Source: Thermoanaerobaculia bacterium
GTDB taxonomy: Bacteria; Acidobacteriota; Thermoanaerobaculia; Gp7-AA8
Direction of reading: 5' to 3'
Assembly: GCA_023700825.1 (NCBI GenBank)
Contig: JAMPYE010000230.1
Location: 1 to 6,883 of the forward strand
DNA: 6,883 nt
A model generated the notes under the pieces. It made no database searches, was not told the DNA's origin, and worked only from the letters and a program-made list of their open reading frames with translations. Both the position numbers and the translations under genes were made by a program. Within the stretch, counting starts at the first letter, position 1. Each line of letters starts with the position of its first letter. Positions 1-6,882 of the stretch are shown here, piece after piece.

Positions 1-1
1 G

Positions 2-2146
2 GTCTCGGCGAAGCTGACCGACGAGGCGATCCGCTCCTCGATCGCGCGCAACAAGGCGCTGCTGCAGACGCCGCAGTCGCCGGTCGCCGAGGAGTTGATT
101 CGTGTCGACCCGTTCAACCTTCTGCCGATCTACATCGACACGCTCAAGCGCGCAGGGGGTGGGGCGAAGGTCGACCTGACGAGCGGCTACTACATTTCCT
201 CCGATCAGACGACCGCGCTCATCATCGCGAAGCCGCGCAAGGCCGCCCAGGACCTCCCGTTCAGCCGGGAGATGATGGAAGCGACCTACCTGATCACGGA
301 GCGCGCGTCGAAGGAGTTCAGCGCCGCGAACCCCGGAGCTCCGCTTCCGACCTACGGCTACACCGGCGGTTACGCGATCGCCGCGGCCGACGAGAAGATC
401 ATCCGTCGCGACATGACGATCAACAGCATCGCGTCGATGGTCGGCGTGCTCCTCCTCTATCTCTACGCCTATCGCCGTCCTTCGGCGATGATCTACGCCG
501 CGGTGCCGATGACCGCGGCGATCGTGATCACCTTCGGGATGGGCGTCGTGATGTTCGGAACCCTCTCCGCCGCGAGCACCGGCTTCGCCGCGCTGCTCGC
601 GGGACTCGGGCTCGATTTCATGACGGTGCTCTACGAGCGCTATGTCGACGAGCGAAACCACGGGGCGGGGGTCTTCGACGCGGTCAAGGCGATGATGCGG
701 CACGGGCTTCCCGGGGTCGTCGTCGGCGCGCTGACCACGGCGGCGACCTTCTACGCCTTCCTCGCGACCGACTTCCGGGGGATGACCGAGCTCGGCTTCC
801 TCACCGGGAGCGGCATCATGGTGTTTCTTCTCTGCGTCGTCTTCGTGCTCCCCGCGCTGCTCGTGATCATCGAGACGCACCGCGAGGGAAAGCGCCGTCT
901 GCGCGTCCACGCGTTTGGTTCGGGACGCATCGTGCTCGCGAGCCTGAAGCGGCCGAAGCAGGTGATCGTCGGCTGGATCGTGCTCGTCGCCGTCCTGGGC
1001 GTGTGCGCCAGGGACGTGAAGTTCAGCGACAGCCTTCAGAACCTGCGCTCGAAGGGGAACGTGCCGCTCGGGCTGCAGGAGTTCGTGACGAAGAAGTTCG
1101 GGCAGTCGTTCGACTTCATGATGTACGGAGTCGCGGGGAAGACCTCGGCCGACGCAATCGCGAAGACCGAAGCGGCGATGCCCGAGCTCGACGCGCTCGT
1201 GAAGGACGGGACGATCGGCTCCTACCAGGCGGTTTCGACGTTCATTCCGAGCGAGGAGAGGCAGCGGAAGGTGATGGAGCGCCTCTCCGCCGGCGCCGAA
1301 GGCGAGTTCTCCGCGGCGCGTGTCGAGGCGACGCTTCGCTCCGCCCTGGCCGAGAACGGGTTCCGCCCCGACGTGTACGACGGCTACCTTTCTCTCTTTT
1401 CGCAGGCTCTCCGTCCGGCGTCGCCGCTCACCGTCGACGAGCTCGAGCGGCGCGGTTTCGGTGATGCGCTGCAGCGCTTCATGAAGAAGACGACGAACGG
1501 AACGATGTCCATCGTTTACGTCTATCCCATCGCGGACAAGTGGCCGCGAACTCTGCCCGACGGGCTGCAGGATTTCCGGAAGGCGCATCCCGAAGGGGCG
1601 TTGACGGGCGTGAACCTCGTCTCCCAGGCGCTGCGCGACATCACCTACGCGGACGCGACGCGGGCGAGCCTGCTCGGGCTCGTGCTCGTCTTCGGGCTCG
1701 TCTGGGTCGGCTTCCGGTCCTTCTCCCGCGCCTGCCTCGTCTTCGTTCCGTTCATCGCGGGCGGCACCTGCATGGTCGGCGCGATGGCGCTGTTCGGTCT
1801 CGACTTCAACTTCATGAACATCTTCGCGGGCCTGATGCTCGTCGGCACCGCGACCGACTACGCGATCTACATGATCCAGCGATATGACGAGGGGCCGGAG
1901 CACTTCCATCGGACGGCGGCGGAGACGGGCCGCGCGGTCGTGCTCGCGGCGCTCATGTCGATCGTCGGATTCGCGACCTTCGCGATCTCGCACTATCCGG
2001 GCGTGCGCTCGCTCGGAATCGCGTCGGTCGTCGGCATCGCGCTCAGCTGCCTCGCGTCGATCACGCTCCTTCCTGCGCTGCTGATCAGCGGGAGATTCCG
2101 CCACCATCGGGCCTCGATGCTCGGCGAGCCTCCACCGGAGAAGTGA
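2..2146 (+). CDS. RND/MMPL-family transporter, 5'-truncated by the window edge (possibly HpnN-like)
   Basis: Inner-membrane transporter of the RND superfamily, MMPL branch, which uses the proton gradient to move lipids or other hydrophobic substrates. The frame is open from nucleotide 2 with no stop, so the TTG at 95 is only an internal codon and the gene starts upstream; 714 residues are visible. The visible part starts in the first periplasmic loop. Hydrophobic segments follow at about nt 419-478, 488-556, 566-640, 704-775 and 791-874 (TM2-6) and 959-1012 (TM7). A second large loop runs to about 1657, then TM8-12 at about 1658-1726, 1730-1807, 1811-1880, 1937-1990 and 2009-2090. The two halves carry the paired intramembrane Asp motifs: GLDFMTVLYERY (Asp205 of the visible protein) and TDYAIYMIQRYDE (Asp619), the expected proton-relay sites. 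The tail after TM12 is short and charged. The substrate cannot be read from the sequence; a hopanoid-type (HpnN) role is possible but has no supporting neighbour here. Confidence 0.9.
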   Translation, partial: VSAKLTDEAIRSSIARNKALLQTPQSPVAEELIRVDPFNLLPIYIDTLKRAGGGAKVDLTSGYYISSDQTTALIIAKPRKAAQDLPFSREMMEATYLITERASKEFSAANPGAPLPTYGYTGGYAIAAADEKIIRRDMTINSIASMVGVLLLYLYAYRRPSAMIYAAVPMTAAIVITFGMGVVMFGTLSAASTGFAALLAGLGLDFMTVLYERYVDERNHGAGVFDAVKAMMRHGLPGVVVGALTTAATFYAFLATDFRGMTELGFLTGSGIMVFLLCVVFVLPALLVIIETHREGKRRLRVHAFGSGRIVLASLKRPKQVIVGWIVLVAVLGVCARDVKFSDSLQNLRSKGNVPLGLQEFVTKKFGQSFDFMMYGVAGKTSADAIAKTEAAMPELDALVKDGTIGSYQAVSTFIPSEERQRKVMERLSAGAEGEFSAARVEATLRSALAENGFRPDVYDGYLSLFSQALRPASPLTVDELERRGFGDALQRFMKKTTNGTMSIVYVYPIADKWPRTLPDGLQDFRKAHPEGALTGVNLVSQALRDITYADATRASLLGLVLVFGLVWVGFRSFSRACLVFVPFIAGGTCMVGAMALFGLDFNFMNIFAGLMLVGTATDYAIYMIQRYDEGPEHFHRTAAETGRAVVLAALMSIVGFATFAISHYPGVRSLGIASVVGIALSCLASITLLPALLISGRFRHHRASMLGEPPPEK

Positions 2147-2167
2147 GTGCCCGGCGTCAGCTTCTGA

Positions 2168-2180
2168 ACGCAGCCTGCGT
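2168..2180. repeat. Small perfect hairpin in the transporter-kinase gap
   Basis: ACGCA and TGCGT form a 5-bp perfect stem with a 3-nt GCC loop, 21 bases after the transporter stop. There is no T-run directly after it (only a TTT at 2187-2189), so it is a poor intrinsic terminator. It could be a weak transcript end or an operator half-site pair upstream of the kinase promoter, or chance in GC-rich DNA. Confidence 0.3.
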
Positions 2181-2209
2181 GACCTGTTTCCGATTCCAGC
2201 CAAGCAGGG

Positions 2210-2215
2210 TATCCT
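2210..2215 (+). promoter_or_regulatory. Putative -10 element (TATCCT) of the kinase gene
   Basis: TATCCT matches four of six bases of the TATAAT consensus and stands out as an AT-richer patch in the gap. It ends six bases before the kinase ATG, so transcription from it would begin at or very near the A of the start codon, giving a leaderless mRNA. No good -35 hexamer is seen at the usual 17-bp distance (TTTCCG at 2187-2192 is weak). The only Shine-Dalgarno-like string, AGGG at 2206-2209, lies 12 bases from the ATG and would be upstream of the transcript start. Confidence 0.35.
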
Positions 2216-2221
2216 CTCCCA

Positions 2222-4735
2222 ATGCTTACAGCGGGATCCCTGGTCGGGCACTACGAAATCGTCGGCCCGATCGGCGCCGGTGGTATGGGCGAGGTCTACC
2301 GGGCGCGCGACTCGCGGCTCCGCCGCGACGTGGCGATCAAGATTCTTCCGACCGCTCTCGCCGCTGATGTCGAGAGAGTGAAGCGCTTCGAGCAGGAAGC
2401 GCTCGCGTCGGGGATGATGAACCATCCCAACGTCCTCACCGTCTTCGACGTGGGGTCGTACGAGGGCTCGCCATTCCTCGTCTGCGAGCTGCTCGAGGGA
2501 CGCACGCTGCGTGACATCGTCCCGACACGGCCCGGTCTCCGCAAGACGATCGACTACGCCGTGCAGATCGCCAGCGGCCTTGGCGCCGCGCACGAGAAGG
2601 GGATCGTCCATCGCGACCTGAAGCCGGAGAACATCTTCGTTCTCAGCGACGGGCGCGTGAAGCTGCTCGACTTCGGCCTCGCGAAGCTGCTCGGAGTGAA
2701 CGAGGCCATCGCGCAGGAGAACAAGACGGAACAGCGCCATCACCTCACGAGCGCCGGGTCGGTCGTCGGAACGGTCGGCTACATGTCGCCCGAGCAGGTG
2801 CGGGGCGAGGTCGTCGATCACCGCTCCGACATCTTCTCGCTCGGCGTCGTGATTCACGAGCTCCTCAGCGGAGTCACTCCGTTCCACCGCGGCTCCGCCA
2901 TCGAGACGATGAACGCGATCATCAAGGAAGATCCTCCGTCTCTCGACGATCTGCCGTCGGGCGCGATGCGCGTCGTTCAGCACGCGCTCGAGAAGTCGCC
3001 GGCCAATCGTTTCCAGACTGCGAAGGATTTCGCCTTCGCCCTCGAGGCGACGGGAAGCAGCGACTCGAATCCGTCGCTCTCGGCGAAGAGGAAGGCGGCG
3101 GAATCGAGTGGCGAGATTGCGGTGCCGGTCCTTCAGCCGGAGCCGCCGCTCTACCGGCGCATGACGTTCCGTCGCGGATTCATCATGAGCGCGCGGTTCG
3201 CGCCCGATGGATCGGTGATCTATGGCGCCGCGTGGGAAGACAAGCCGCTCGAGGTCTTCTCGTCGTACCAGACCGGCCCTGAGGCGCGGCCGCTGGGCCT
3301 CGTCGACTGCGACATCCTTTCCATTTCGGAGTCGGGCGAGCTCGCGATCTCGATGGGCCGGCGCTTCATGGGAGTCGGCTACGCGACGACGGGCCTCCTC
3401 GCACGCGTGCCACTCGCGGGCGGGGCGCCGCGACGCGTCTGCCAGGACGTGCAGGAAGCCGACTGGACGCGCGACGGAAAGAACTTCCTGCTCACGCGCC
3501 GCGTCGAGGGTTACTACCGGATCGAGTCGCCCATCGGAAACGTGATCTACAAGACGCCGCGCTGGGTCTCGCGCCCCAAGTTCTCGCCCGACGAAAAGAT
3601 GATCGGCTTCATCGAGCATCCGCTCTGGGGTGACGACGCGGGCTCGCTCGTGATCATCGACCGCGAGGGGAACACCGTCGTCCGCGGCACCGAGTCGTGG
3701 AACAGCACCTCGGGGCTCGCGTGGACGCCGAAGGGCGACGAAGTCTGGTTCACGGGTGAAGCGATCGGCAAGGGACGCGGCCGCGACATCATGGCGGTCT
3801 CGACGAGCGGAAAGTCGCGCGTCGTGCTGCCGGTCCCGGGCCGGCTCACGCTGCACGACATCAGCGCCGACGGAAGAGTGCTCGTCGCGATCGAGAACGG
3901 GCGCCGTGAAGCGGTTGCCGGAGTGATGGGAGAGGCGCAGGAGCGCAACCTCTCGTGGTTCGACTGGTCGCGGCTCTGCGGCATCAGCCGCGACGGTACC
4001 TTCATCGCCTTCGAGGAGCAGGCGGCAGGCGTGCAGGGGCTCAACACCGTTTTCATCCGGACGACCGACGGCGCGCCGGCAGTGCGCATCGGTGAAGGAC
4101 GCGCGCGCGGCAACCCGATCTCGCCCGACGGCGAATGGCTCGCGATCGCGGTCGGGTCGCCGCCGCATCTCGAGGTCGTCCCGATCGGCGTCGGCGAGCC
4201 GCGCATCGTCCGCTCCGACCTCATCGAGCTGTCGGCGTGGCAGTTTCATCCCGACATGAAGCGTCTGATCGTGCTCGGAAACTACGCGGGGACGTCGAAA
4301 CAGCTCTTCGACGTGGAGATCGAGGGCGACAGCAAGGCGCAGCCGCTCACCGACGGGATCGCGTTCAGCGGAGCGTTCACGCTCTCGCACGACGGGACGA
4401 CCATCGCGGCAGGCACCGACCATCACGTGATGCTGATCCCGGTCGAGAAGGGTGAGGCGCGCGCCCTTCCCGGAAGCAAGCAGGGCGACGTGCCGCTCGA
4501 GTGGACCGACGACAACACGGCGATCTTCGTCTCCGAGCGCGGACAGGCCACGCTCAAGGTCTGCAGGATCGAGGTCGCCACCGGGGATCGCCAGGACTGG
4601 CTGCCAATCCATCCCGACGATCCCGCCGGAATTCTCGACATCATGCCCGTCCACATCACACCCGACGGCAGGAACTACGCGTTCGGTTACCGAAGGCTGC
4701 TCTCGGATCTCTACATTGTGACCGGGTTGATCTGA
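2222..4735 (+). CDS. Ser/Thr protein kinase fused to a TolB/PD40-like beta-propeller (soluble)
   Basis: Predicted cytoplasmic Hanks-type Ser/Thr kinase of 837 residues. The kinase domain spans about residues 11-275 and looks catalytically complete: glycine loop IGAGGMGEV (17-25), VAIK Lys40, likely alpha-C Glu59, HRDLKPEN (130-137, catalytic Asp132), DFG (150-152), and GTVGYMSPEQ (183-192), then DHRSD (Asp203). It is an RD kinase; Thr176, Ser177, Ser180 and Thr184 are candidate activation-loop phosphosites. A polar linker (about 276-310) has no transmembrane segment, unlike PknB-type receptors. From about 315 to the end, PDG-type turn motifs recur at residues 326, 368, 414, 454, 501, 547, 588, 633, 675, 721, 761 and 812, which is typical of PD40/TolB-like propeller blades. 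The ending YRRLLSDLYIVTGLI resembles, by recall, a large paralogous family in Acidobacteriota. The propeller probably binds a partner or ligand; target and input are unknown. The ATG at 2222 is chosen because the kinase fold begins at once (VGHYEIVGPIG) and a -10-like hexamer sits just upstream. Confidence 0.93.
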   Translation: MLTAGSLVGHYEIVGPIGAGGMGEVYRARDSRLRRDVAIKILPTALAADVERVKRFEQEALASGMMNHPNVLTVFDVGSYEGSPFLVCELLEGRTLRDIVPTRPGLRKTIDYAVQIASGLGAAHEKGIVHRDLKPENIFVLSDGRVKLLDFGLAKLLGVNEAIAQENKTEQRHHLTSAGSVVGTVGYMSPEQVRGEVVDHRSDIFSLGVVIHELLSGVTPFHRGSAIETMNAIIKEDPPSLDDLPSGAMRVVQHALEKSPANRFQTAKDFAFALEATGSSDSNPSLSAKRKAAESSGEIAVPVLQPEPPLYRRMTFRRGFIMSARFAPDGSVIYGAAWEDKPLEVFSSYQTGPEARPLGLVDCDILSISESGELAISMGRRFMGVGYATTGLLARVPLAGGAPRRVCQDVQEADWTRDGKNFLLTRRVEGYYRIESPIGNVIYKTPRWVSRPKFSPDEKMIGFIEHPLWGDDAGSLVIIDREGNTVVRGTESWNSTSGLAWTPKGDEVWFTGEAIGKGRGRDIMAVSTSGKSRVVLPVPGRLTLHDISADGRVLVAIENGRREAVAGVMGEAQERNLSWFDWSRLCGISRDGTFIAFEEQAAGVQGLNTVFIRTTDGAPAVRIGEGRARGNPISPDGEWLAIAVGSPPHLEVVPIGVGEPRIVRSDLIELSAWQFHPDMKRLIVLGNYAGTSKQLFDVEIEGDSKAQPLTDGIAFSGAFTLSHDGTTIAAGTDHHVMLIPVEKGEARALPGSKQGDVPLEWTDDNTAIFVSERGQATLKVCRIEVATGDRQDWLPIHPDDPAGILDIMPVHITPDGRNYAFGYRRLLSDLYIVTGLI

Positions 4736-4841
4736 GCACCGAAGGCGTTCGAGGCAGGAGTGATGAGGCCACCGAGTGCCGTCGGATGGCCCGGGCTTCG
4801 TCACGATCGCGCTCGCGAACCAGGCCGGAGCGAGCCCCGTC

Positions 4842-4858
4842 CGCGGCGTTGAGCCGCG
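4842..4858. repeat. GC-rich hairpin upstream of the phosphorylase promoter
   Basis: CGCGGC and GCCGCG form a 6-bp perfect stem around a 5-nt GTTGA loop. It ends 6 bases before the TACACT hexamer, where a -35 element would be expected. No T-run follows, so it is not a canonical Rho-independent terminator for the kinase transcript. It could be an operator for a regulator of the phosphorylase gene, or chance in GC-rich DNA. The rest of the 4736-4892 gap shows only short palindromes (4789-4796 and 4807-4818). Confidence 0.35.
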
Positions 4859-4864
4859 CTGCGC

Positions 4865-4870
4865 TACACT
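4865..4870 (+). promoter_or_regulatory. Putative -10 element (TACACT) of the phosphorylase gene
   Basis: TACACT matches four of six bases of TATAAT. A start about 7 bases downstream (near 4877) would leave a leader of roughly 16 nt that still contains the ribosome-binding site at 4879-4883. No -35 match is seen at 16-18 bp; a TTGAGC at 4849-4854 is only 10 bp away, too close for a standard sigma-70 promoter. Activator-dependent use is possible. Confidence 0.35.
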
Positions 4871-4878
4871 CTTTCGAC

Positions 4879-4883
4879 GAGGA
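4879..4883 (+). promoter_or_regulatory. Ribosome-binding site (GAGGA) fixing the phosphorylase start
   Basis: GAGGA is a good Shine-Dalgarno match, 9 bases before the ATG at 4893. This decides between 4893 and an in-frame upstream ATG at 4776, which would add 39 residues of low-complexity Ala/Gly/Arg-rich sequence with no family resemblance and would cover the promoter-like hexamer. Confidence 0.65.
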
Positions 4884-4892
4884 CATCCCGCG

Positions 4893-6800
4893 ATGACGAT
4901 GCAGACGAAGGGCGGCCGCGCCGCGTGGTGGCGCATCGACCACCTGCCCGACCCCGACTTCACGCGCCCGCTGCTGGACCTTTCCGCGGAGCGCAGGGAG
5001 CAGCTGCGCGCCCGGCTCAGCTACCTTTATGGCGACGAGATCGCCGCCGAGACGCTGCCGGAGCTGATCCGTCACCTTAAGGTCCATTCAGCGCACAAGC
5101 CTCCGGAGCTCGCCGAGGCCGATCGCGCGTTCGATCCCGAGTCGCGCTTCAGCGAGCGCGACATGATGCTGATCACCTACGGCGACATGGTGCGCGCGAA
5201 GGGACAGACCGGCCTGTCGGCACTGGGCGACTTTCTCGCGGTGTTCCGCCGAGGCGAGCCGGTGTTCAGTACGCTTCACGTGCTTCCGTTCTTTCCCTAC
5301 ACGTCGGACCGCGGCTTCTCGGTCGTCGACTTCAAGACGGTCGATCCGCGCCTGGGGACATGGGCCGACATCCGAAGGCTCGGCGAGACGTTTCGCCTCA
5401 TGTTCGACGGGGTTCTGAACCATGCGAGCTCGAGGAGCGTTCCGTTTCGCGAGATGCTGAGCGGGAACCCCGACTACGCCGATTTCGCCGTCGCGTTCCG
5501 CTCTCCCGACGACCTGACGCCGGAGCAGCGGCGCGTCCTCCGCCGCCCACGGACGAGCGACGTGCTGACGAGCTACCACTCGATCGACGGCCCGCTCTGG
5601 GTGTGGACCACCTTCTCGCACGACCAGATCGACCTGAACTACGGCAACCCGAAGGTGCTGCTGAGCGCGATCGACACGCTGCTCTTCTACGTGCGCATGG
5701 GGGCCGACTTCGTCCGCCTCGACGCGGTCACCTACATGTGGAAGGAGGCGGGGACGCCGAGCGCGAGCCTCGACGAGACTCACGAGATCGTGAAGCTCTT
5801 CCGTGACGTGCTCGACCTCGTCGCGCCGCAGGTCGTTCTCGTCACCGAGTCGAACGTTCCCCATGCCGAGAACATCTCGTACTTCGGCGACGGCGCCGAC
5901 GAGGCGCAGCTCGTCTACAACTTCGCGCTTCCGCCGCTCGTGCTGCACGCGTTCTACCGGGGTGACGCGACCATGCTCTCGCGCTGGGCGTCCGGGATCG
6001 TCTACCCCGCGAGCAACGCCACCTACCTCAACATGCTCGACACGCACGACGGGATCGGGCTGCCGGGAGTGCGCGACATCCTTCCAGCGGAGGAGGTCGA
6101 CTTCGTCGTCGAGACGGCGCGCGCCCATGGCGCGTTCATCTCGTATCGCTGGAGCCCGGAAGGCGACGTGCCGTACGAGATCAACACCACCTGGTACAGC
6201 GCGCTCAACTACGAGGGGGGAGCGGAACCTCGCTCGCTGCAGATTCAGCGCTTCGTCGCGTCGCGGAGCATCGCGCTCGCGCTCCGCGGCGTGCCCGCGA
6301 TTTACCTCCACTCCCTGGTGGGAAGCCGGAACGACGTCCGCCTCGCGCTCGAGACCAAGGTCAAGCGCGACGTGAACCGCGCGACGCTCGACTTCGACCT
6401 CCTCCAGCGCAACATCGCCGACCCGTCGTCGAAGCTCTTCGCGCTGTCGGAAGCGCTGCGGCGCATGCTCCGCACGCGCGTGCTCACGCGCGCCTTCGAC
6501 CCGCGCGGGGAGCAGCGCGTCCTCGAGTTGTCACCGTCGCTCTTCTCCGTGGTCCGCATCTCACCGAAAGGGGACGAGCACCTGCTCTGCCTGACGAACG
6601 TGACCGAGCGGACGCTTGCGGTCGACGTGCGGCAGTCGGACCTCGGCATGGAGTCGCACTACTGGTTCGACCTGCTCGCGGGGCGCGGCTGGCTGGCGGC
6701 GGGCGGCGTGTTGAAGCTGGAGATGGGGCCGTACGAGGTGCTGTGGCTGACGCCGTCGTCCGAGCTCGAGCGGCGCATCGAGTCGTCGACGCCGGCGTGA
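4893..6800 (+). CDS. GH13_18 sugar phosphorylase, probable glucosylglycerate phosphorylase (YcjM type)
   Basis: Predicted cytoplasmic enzyme of 635 residues that reversibly phosphorolyses an alpha-glucoside to alpha-glucose 1-phosphate plus the acceptor, by a retaining double-displacement mechanism. An N-terminal helical region (about 1-90, with LSYLYGDEIAAETLPELI) precedes the GH13 barrel. Family marks are LITYGD (93-98), LPFFPYTSDRGFSV (131-144), DGVLNH (172-177), nucleophile Asp277 in FVRLDAV, acid/base Glu319 in TESNVPH, and transition-state stabiliser Asp386 in LDTHDGIGL. GSRND (477-481) follows, with a C-terminal beta domain from about 545. The long stretch from FVRLDAV to LPPLVLHAF, with MWKEAGT in it, matches E. 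coli YcjM (glucosylglycerate phosphorylase, EC 2.4.1.352) closely from memory, as does the 387-429 acceptor-side loop, more than classical sucrose phosphorylase. There is no signal peptide. The start at 4893 is set by the GAGGA site. Alternatives are sucrose or glucosylglycerol phosphorylase; the GH13_18 family call is firm, the substrate is inferred. No transporter or kinase for the sugar lies beside it. Confidence 0.92.
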   Translation: MTMQTKGGRAAWWRIDHLPDPDFTRPLLDLSAERREQLRARLSYLYGDEIAAETLPELIRHLKVHSAHKPPELAEADRAFDPESRFSERDMMLITYGDMVRAKGQTGLSALGDFLAVFRRGEPVFSTLHVLPFFPYTSDRGFSVVDFKTVDPRLGTWADIRRLGETFRLMFDGVLNHASSRSVPFREMLSGNPDYADFAVAFRSPDDLTPEQRRVLRRPRTSDVLTSYHSIDGPLWVWTTFSHDQIDLNYGNPKVLLSAIDTLLFYVRMGADFVRLDAVTYMWKEAGTPSASLDETHEIVKLFRDVLDLVAPQVVLVTESNVPHAENISYFGDGADEAQLVYNFALPPLVLHAFYRGDATMLSRWASGIVYPASNATYLNMLDTHDGIGLPGVRDILPAEEVDFVVETARAHGAFISYRWSPEGDVPYEINTTWYSALNYEGGAEPRSLQIQRFVASRSIALALRGVPAIYLHSLVGSRNDVRLALETKVKRDVNRATLDFDLLQRNIADPSSKLFALSEALRRMLRTRVLTRAFDPRGEQRVLELSPSLFSVVRISPKGDEHLLCLTNVTERTLAVDVRQSDLGMESHYWFDLLAGRGWLAAGGVLKLEMGPYEVLWLTPSSELERRIESSTPA

Positions 6801-6813
6801 CCGTCGCGTCCGC

Positions 6814-6882
6814 TCAGGAGTCGAGATCGTCGCGAAGCAGCTCTTTCAGCTGATCTCTCGTGAACTGCTTCGCGAGCGTGGG
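6814..6882 (-). CDS. 3' end of a convergent gene of unknown function (partial)
   Basis: The minus strand is open from the right edge to a TGA at 6816-6814, giving 22 visible residues that end in TRDQLKELLRDDLDS. The composition looks like a real protein C-terminus: an amphipathic charged helix with ordinary codons, mostly G/C in third position. The stop falls just 13 bp beyond the phosphorylase stop on the other strand, a typical tight convergent arrangement. The other two minus-strand frames read here give less protein-like, Arg/Ser-rich peptides. Too little is visible to name a family, and chance remains possible over so short a stretch. Confidence 0.55.
   Translation of the reverse strand, partial: PTLAKQFTRDQLKELLRDDLDS
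6830..6875. repeat. 11-bp perfect inverted repeat at the convergent gene end
   Basis: TCGCGAAGCAG (6830-6840) is repeated in reverse complement as CTGCTTCGCGA (6865-6875) around a 24-base centre. Inside it TTCA (6845-6848) and TGAA (6861-6864) can extend the stem after a 4-nt bulge, leaving a 12-nt loop. It begins 30 bases after the phosphorylase stop and lies within the last codons of the convergent gene. It may act as a transcript end for the phosphorylase mRNA, although no T-run follows, or as an RNA-stability hairpin. Confidence 0.45.

Noticed and set aside
95..97. TTG at 95 as the start of the transporter gene
   Set aside because: The frame is open back to nucleotide 2 with protein-like sequence, and the transporter family needs TM1 and most of the first periplasmic loop upstream.
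2168..2189. Rho-independent terminator after the transporter gene
   Set aside because: The stem is only 5 bp and the following T-run is three bases at a distance, too weak to call.
3547..4224. A 225-codon open frame on the minus strand opposite the propeller region
   Set aside because: Rich in Ser, Pro, Arg and Thr with no domain features, and fully antisense to the propeller coding sequence.
4776..4892. Upstream in-frame ATG for the phosphorylase
   Set aside because: There is no strong ribosome-binding site at a suitable distance, the added residues have no family resemblance, and the GAGGA site at 4879-4883 clearly serves the ATG at 4893.
5088..6311. A 407-codon open frame on the minus strand opposite the phosphorylase gene
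   Set aside because: It is antisense to a firmly identified enzyme, is very rich in Arg, Val, Glu and His with no recognisable motif, and is the usual shadow produced by GC-rich codon bias.
2..6800. Transporter, kinase and phosphorylase as one functional system or operon
   Set aside because: The gaps are 75 and 157 bp and each has its own promoter-like element, the products share no evident pathway, and kinase-propeller genes are, as far as known, scattered singly in such genomes. Conserved neighbourhood in other genomes would be needed to revive this.
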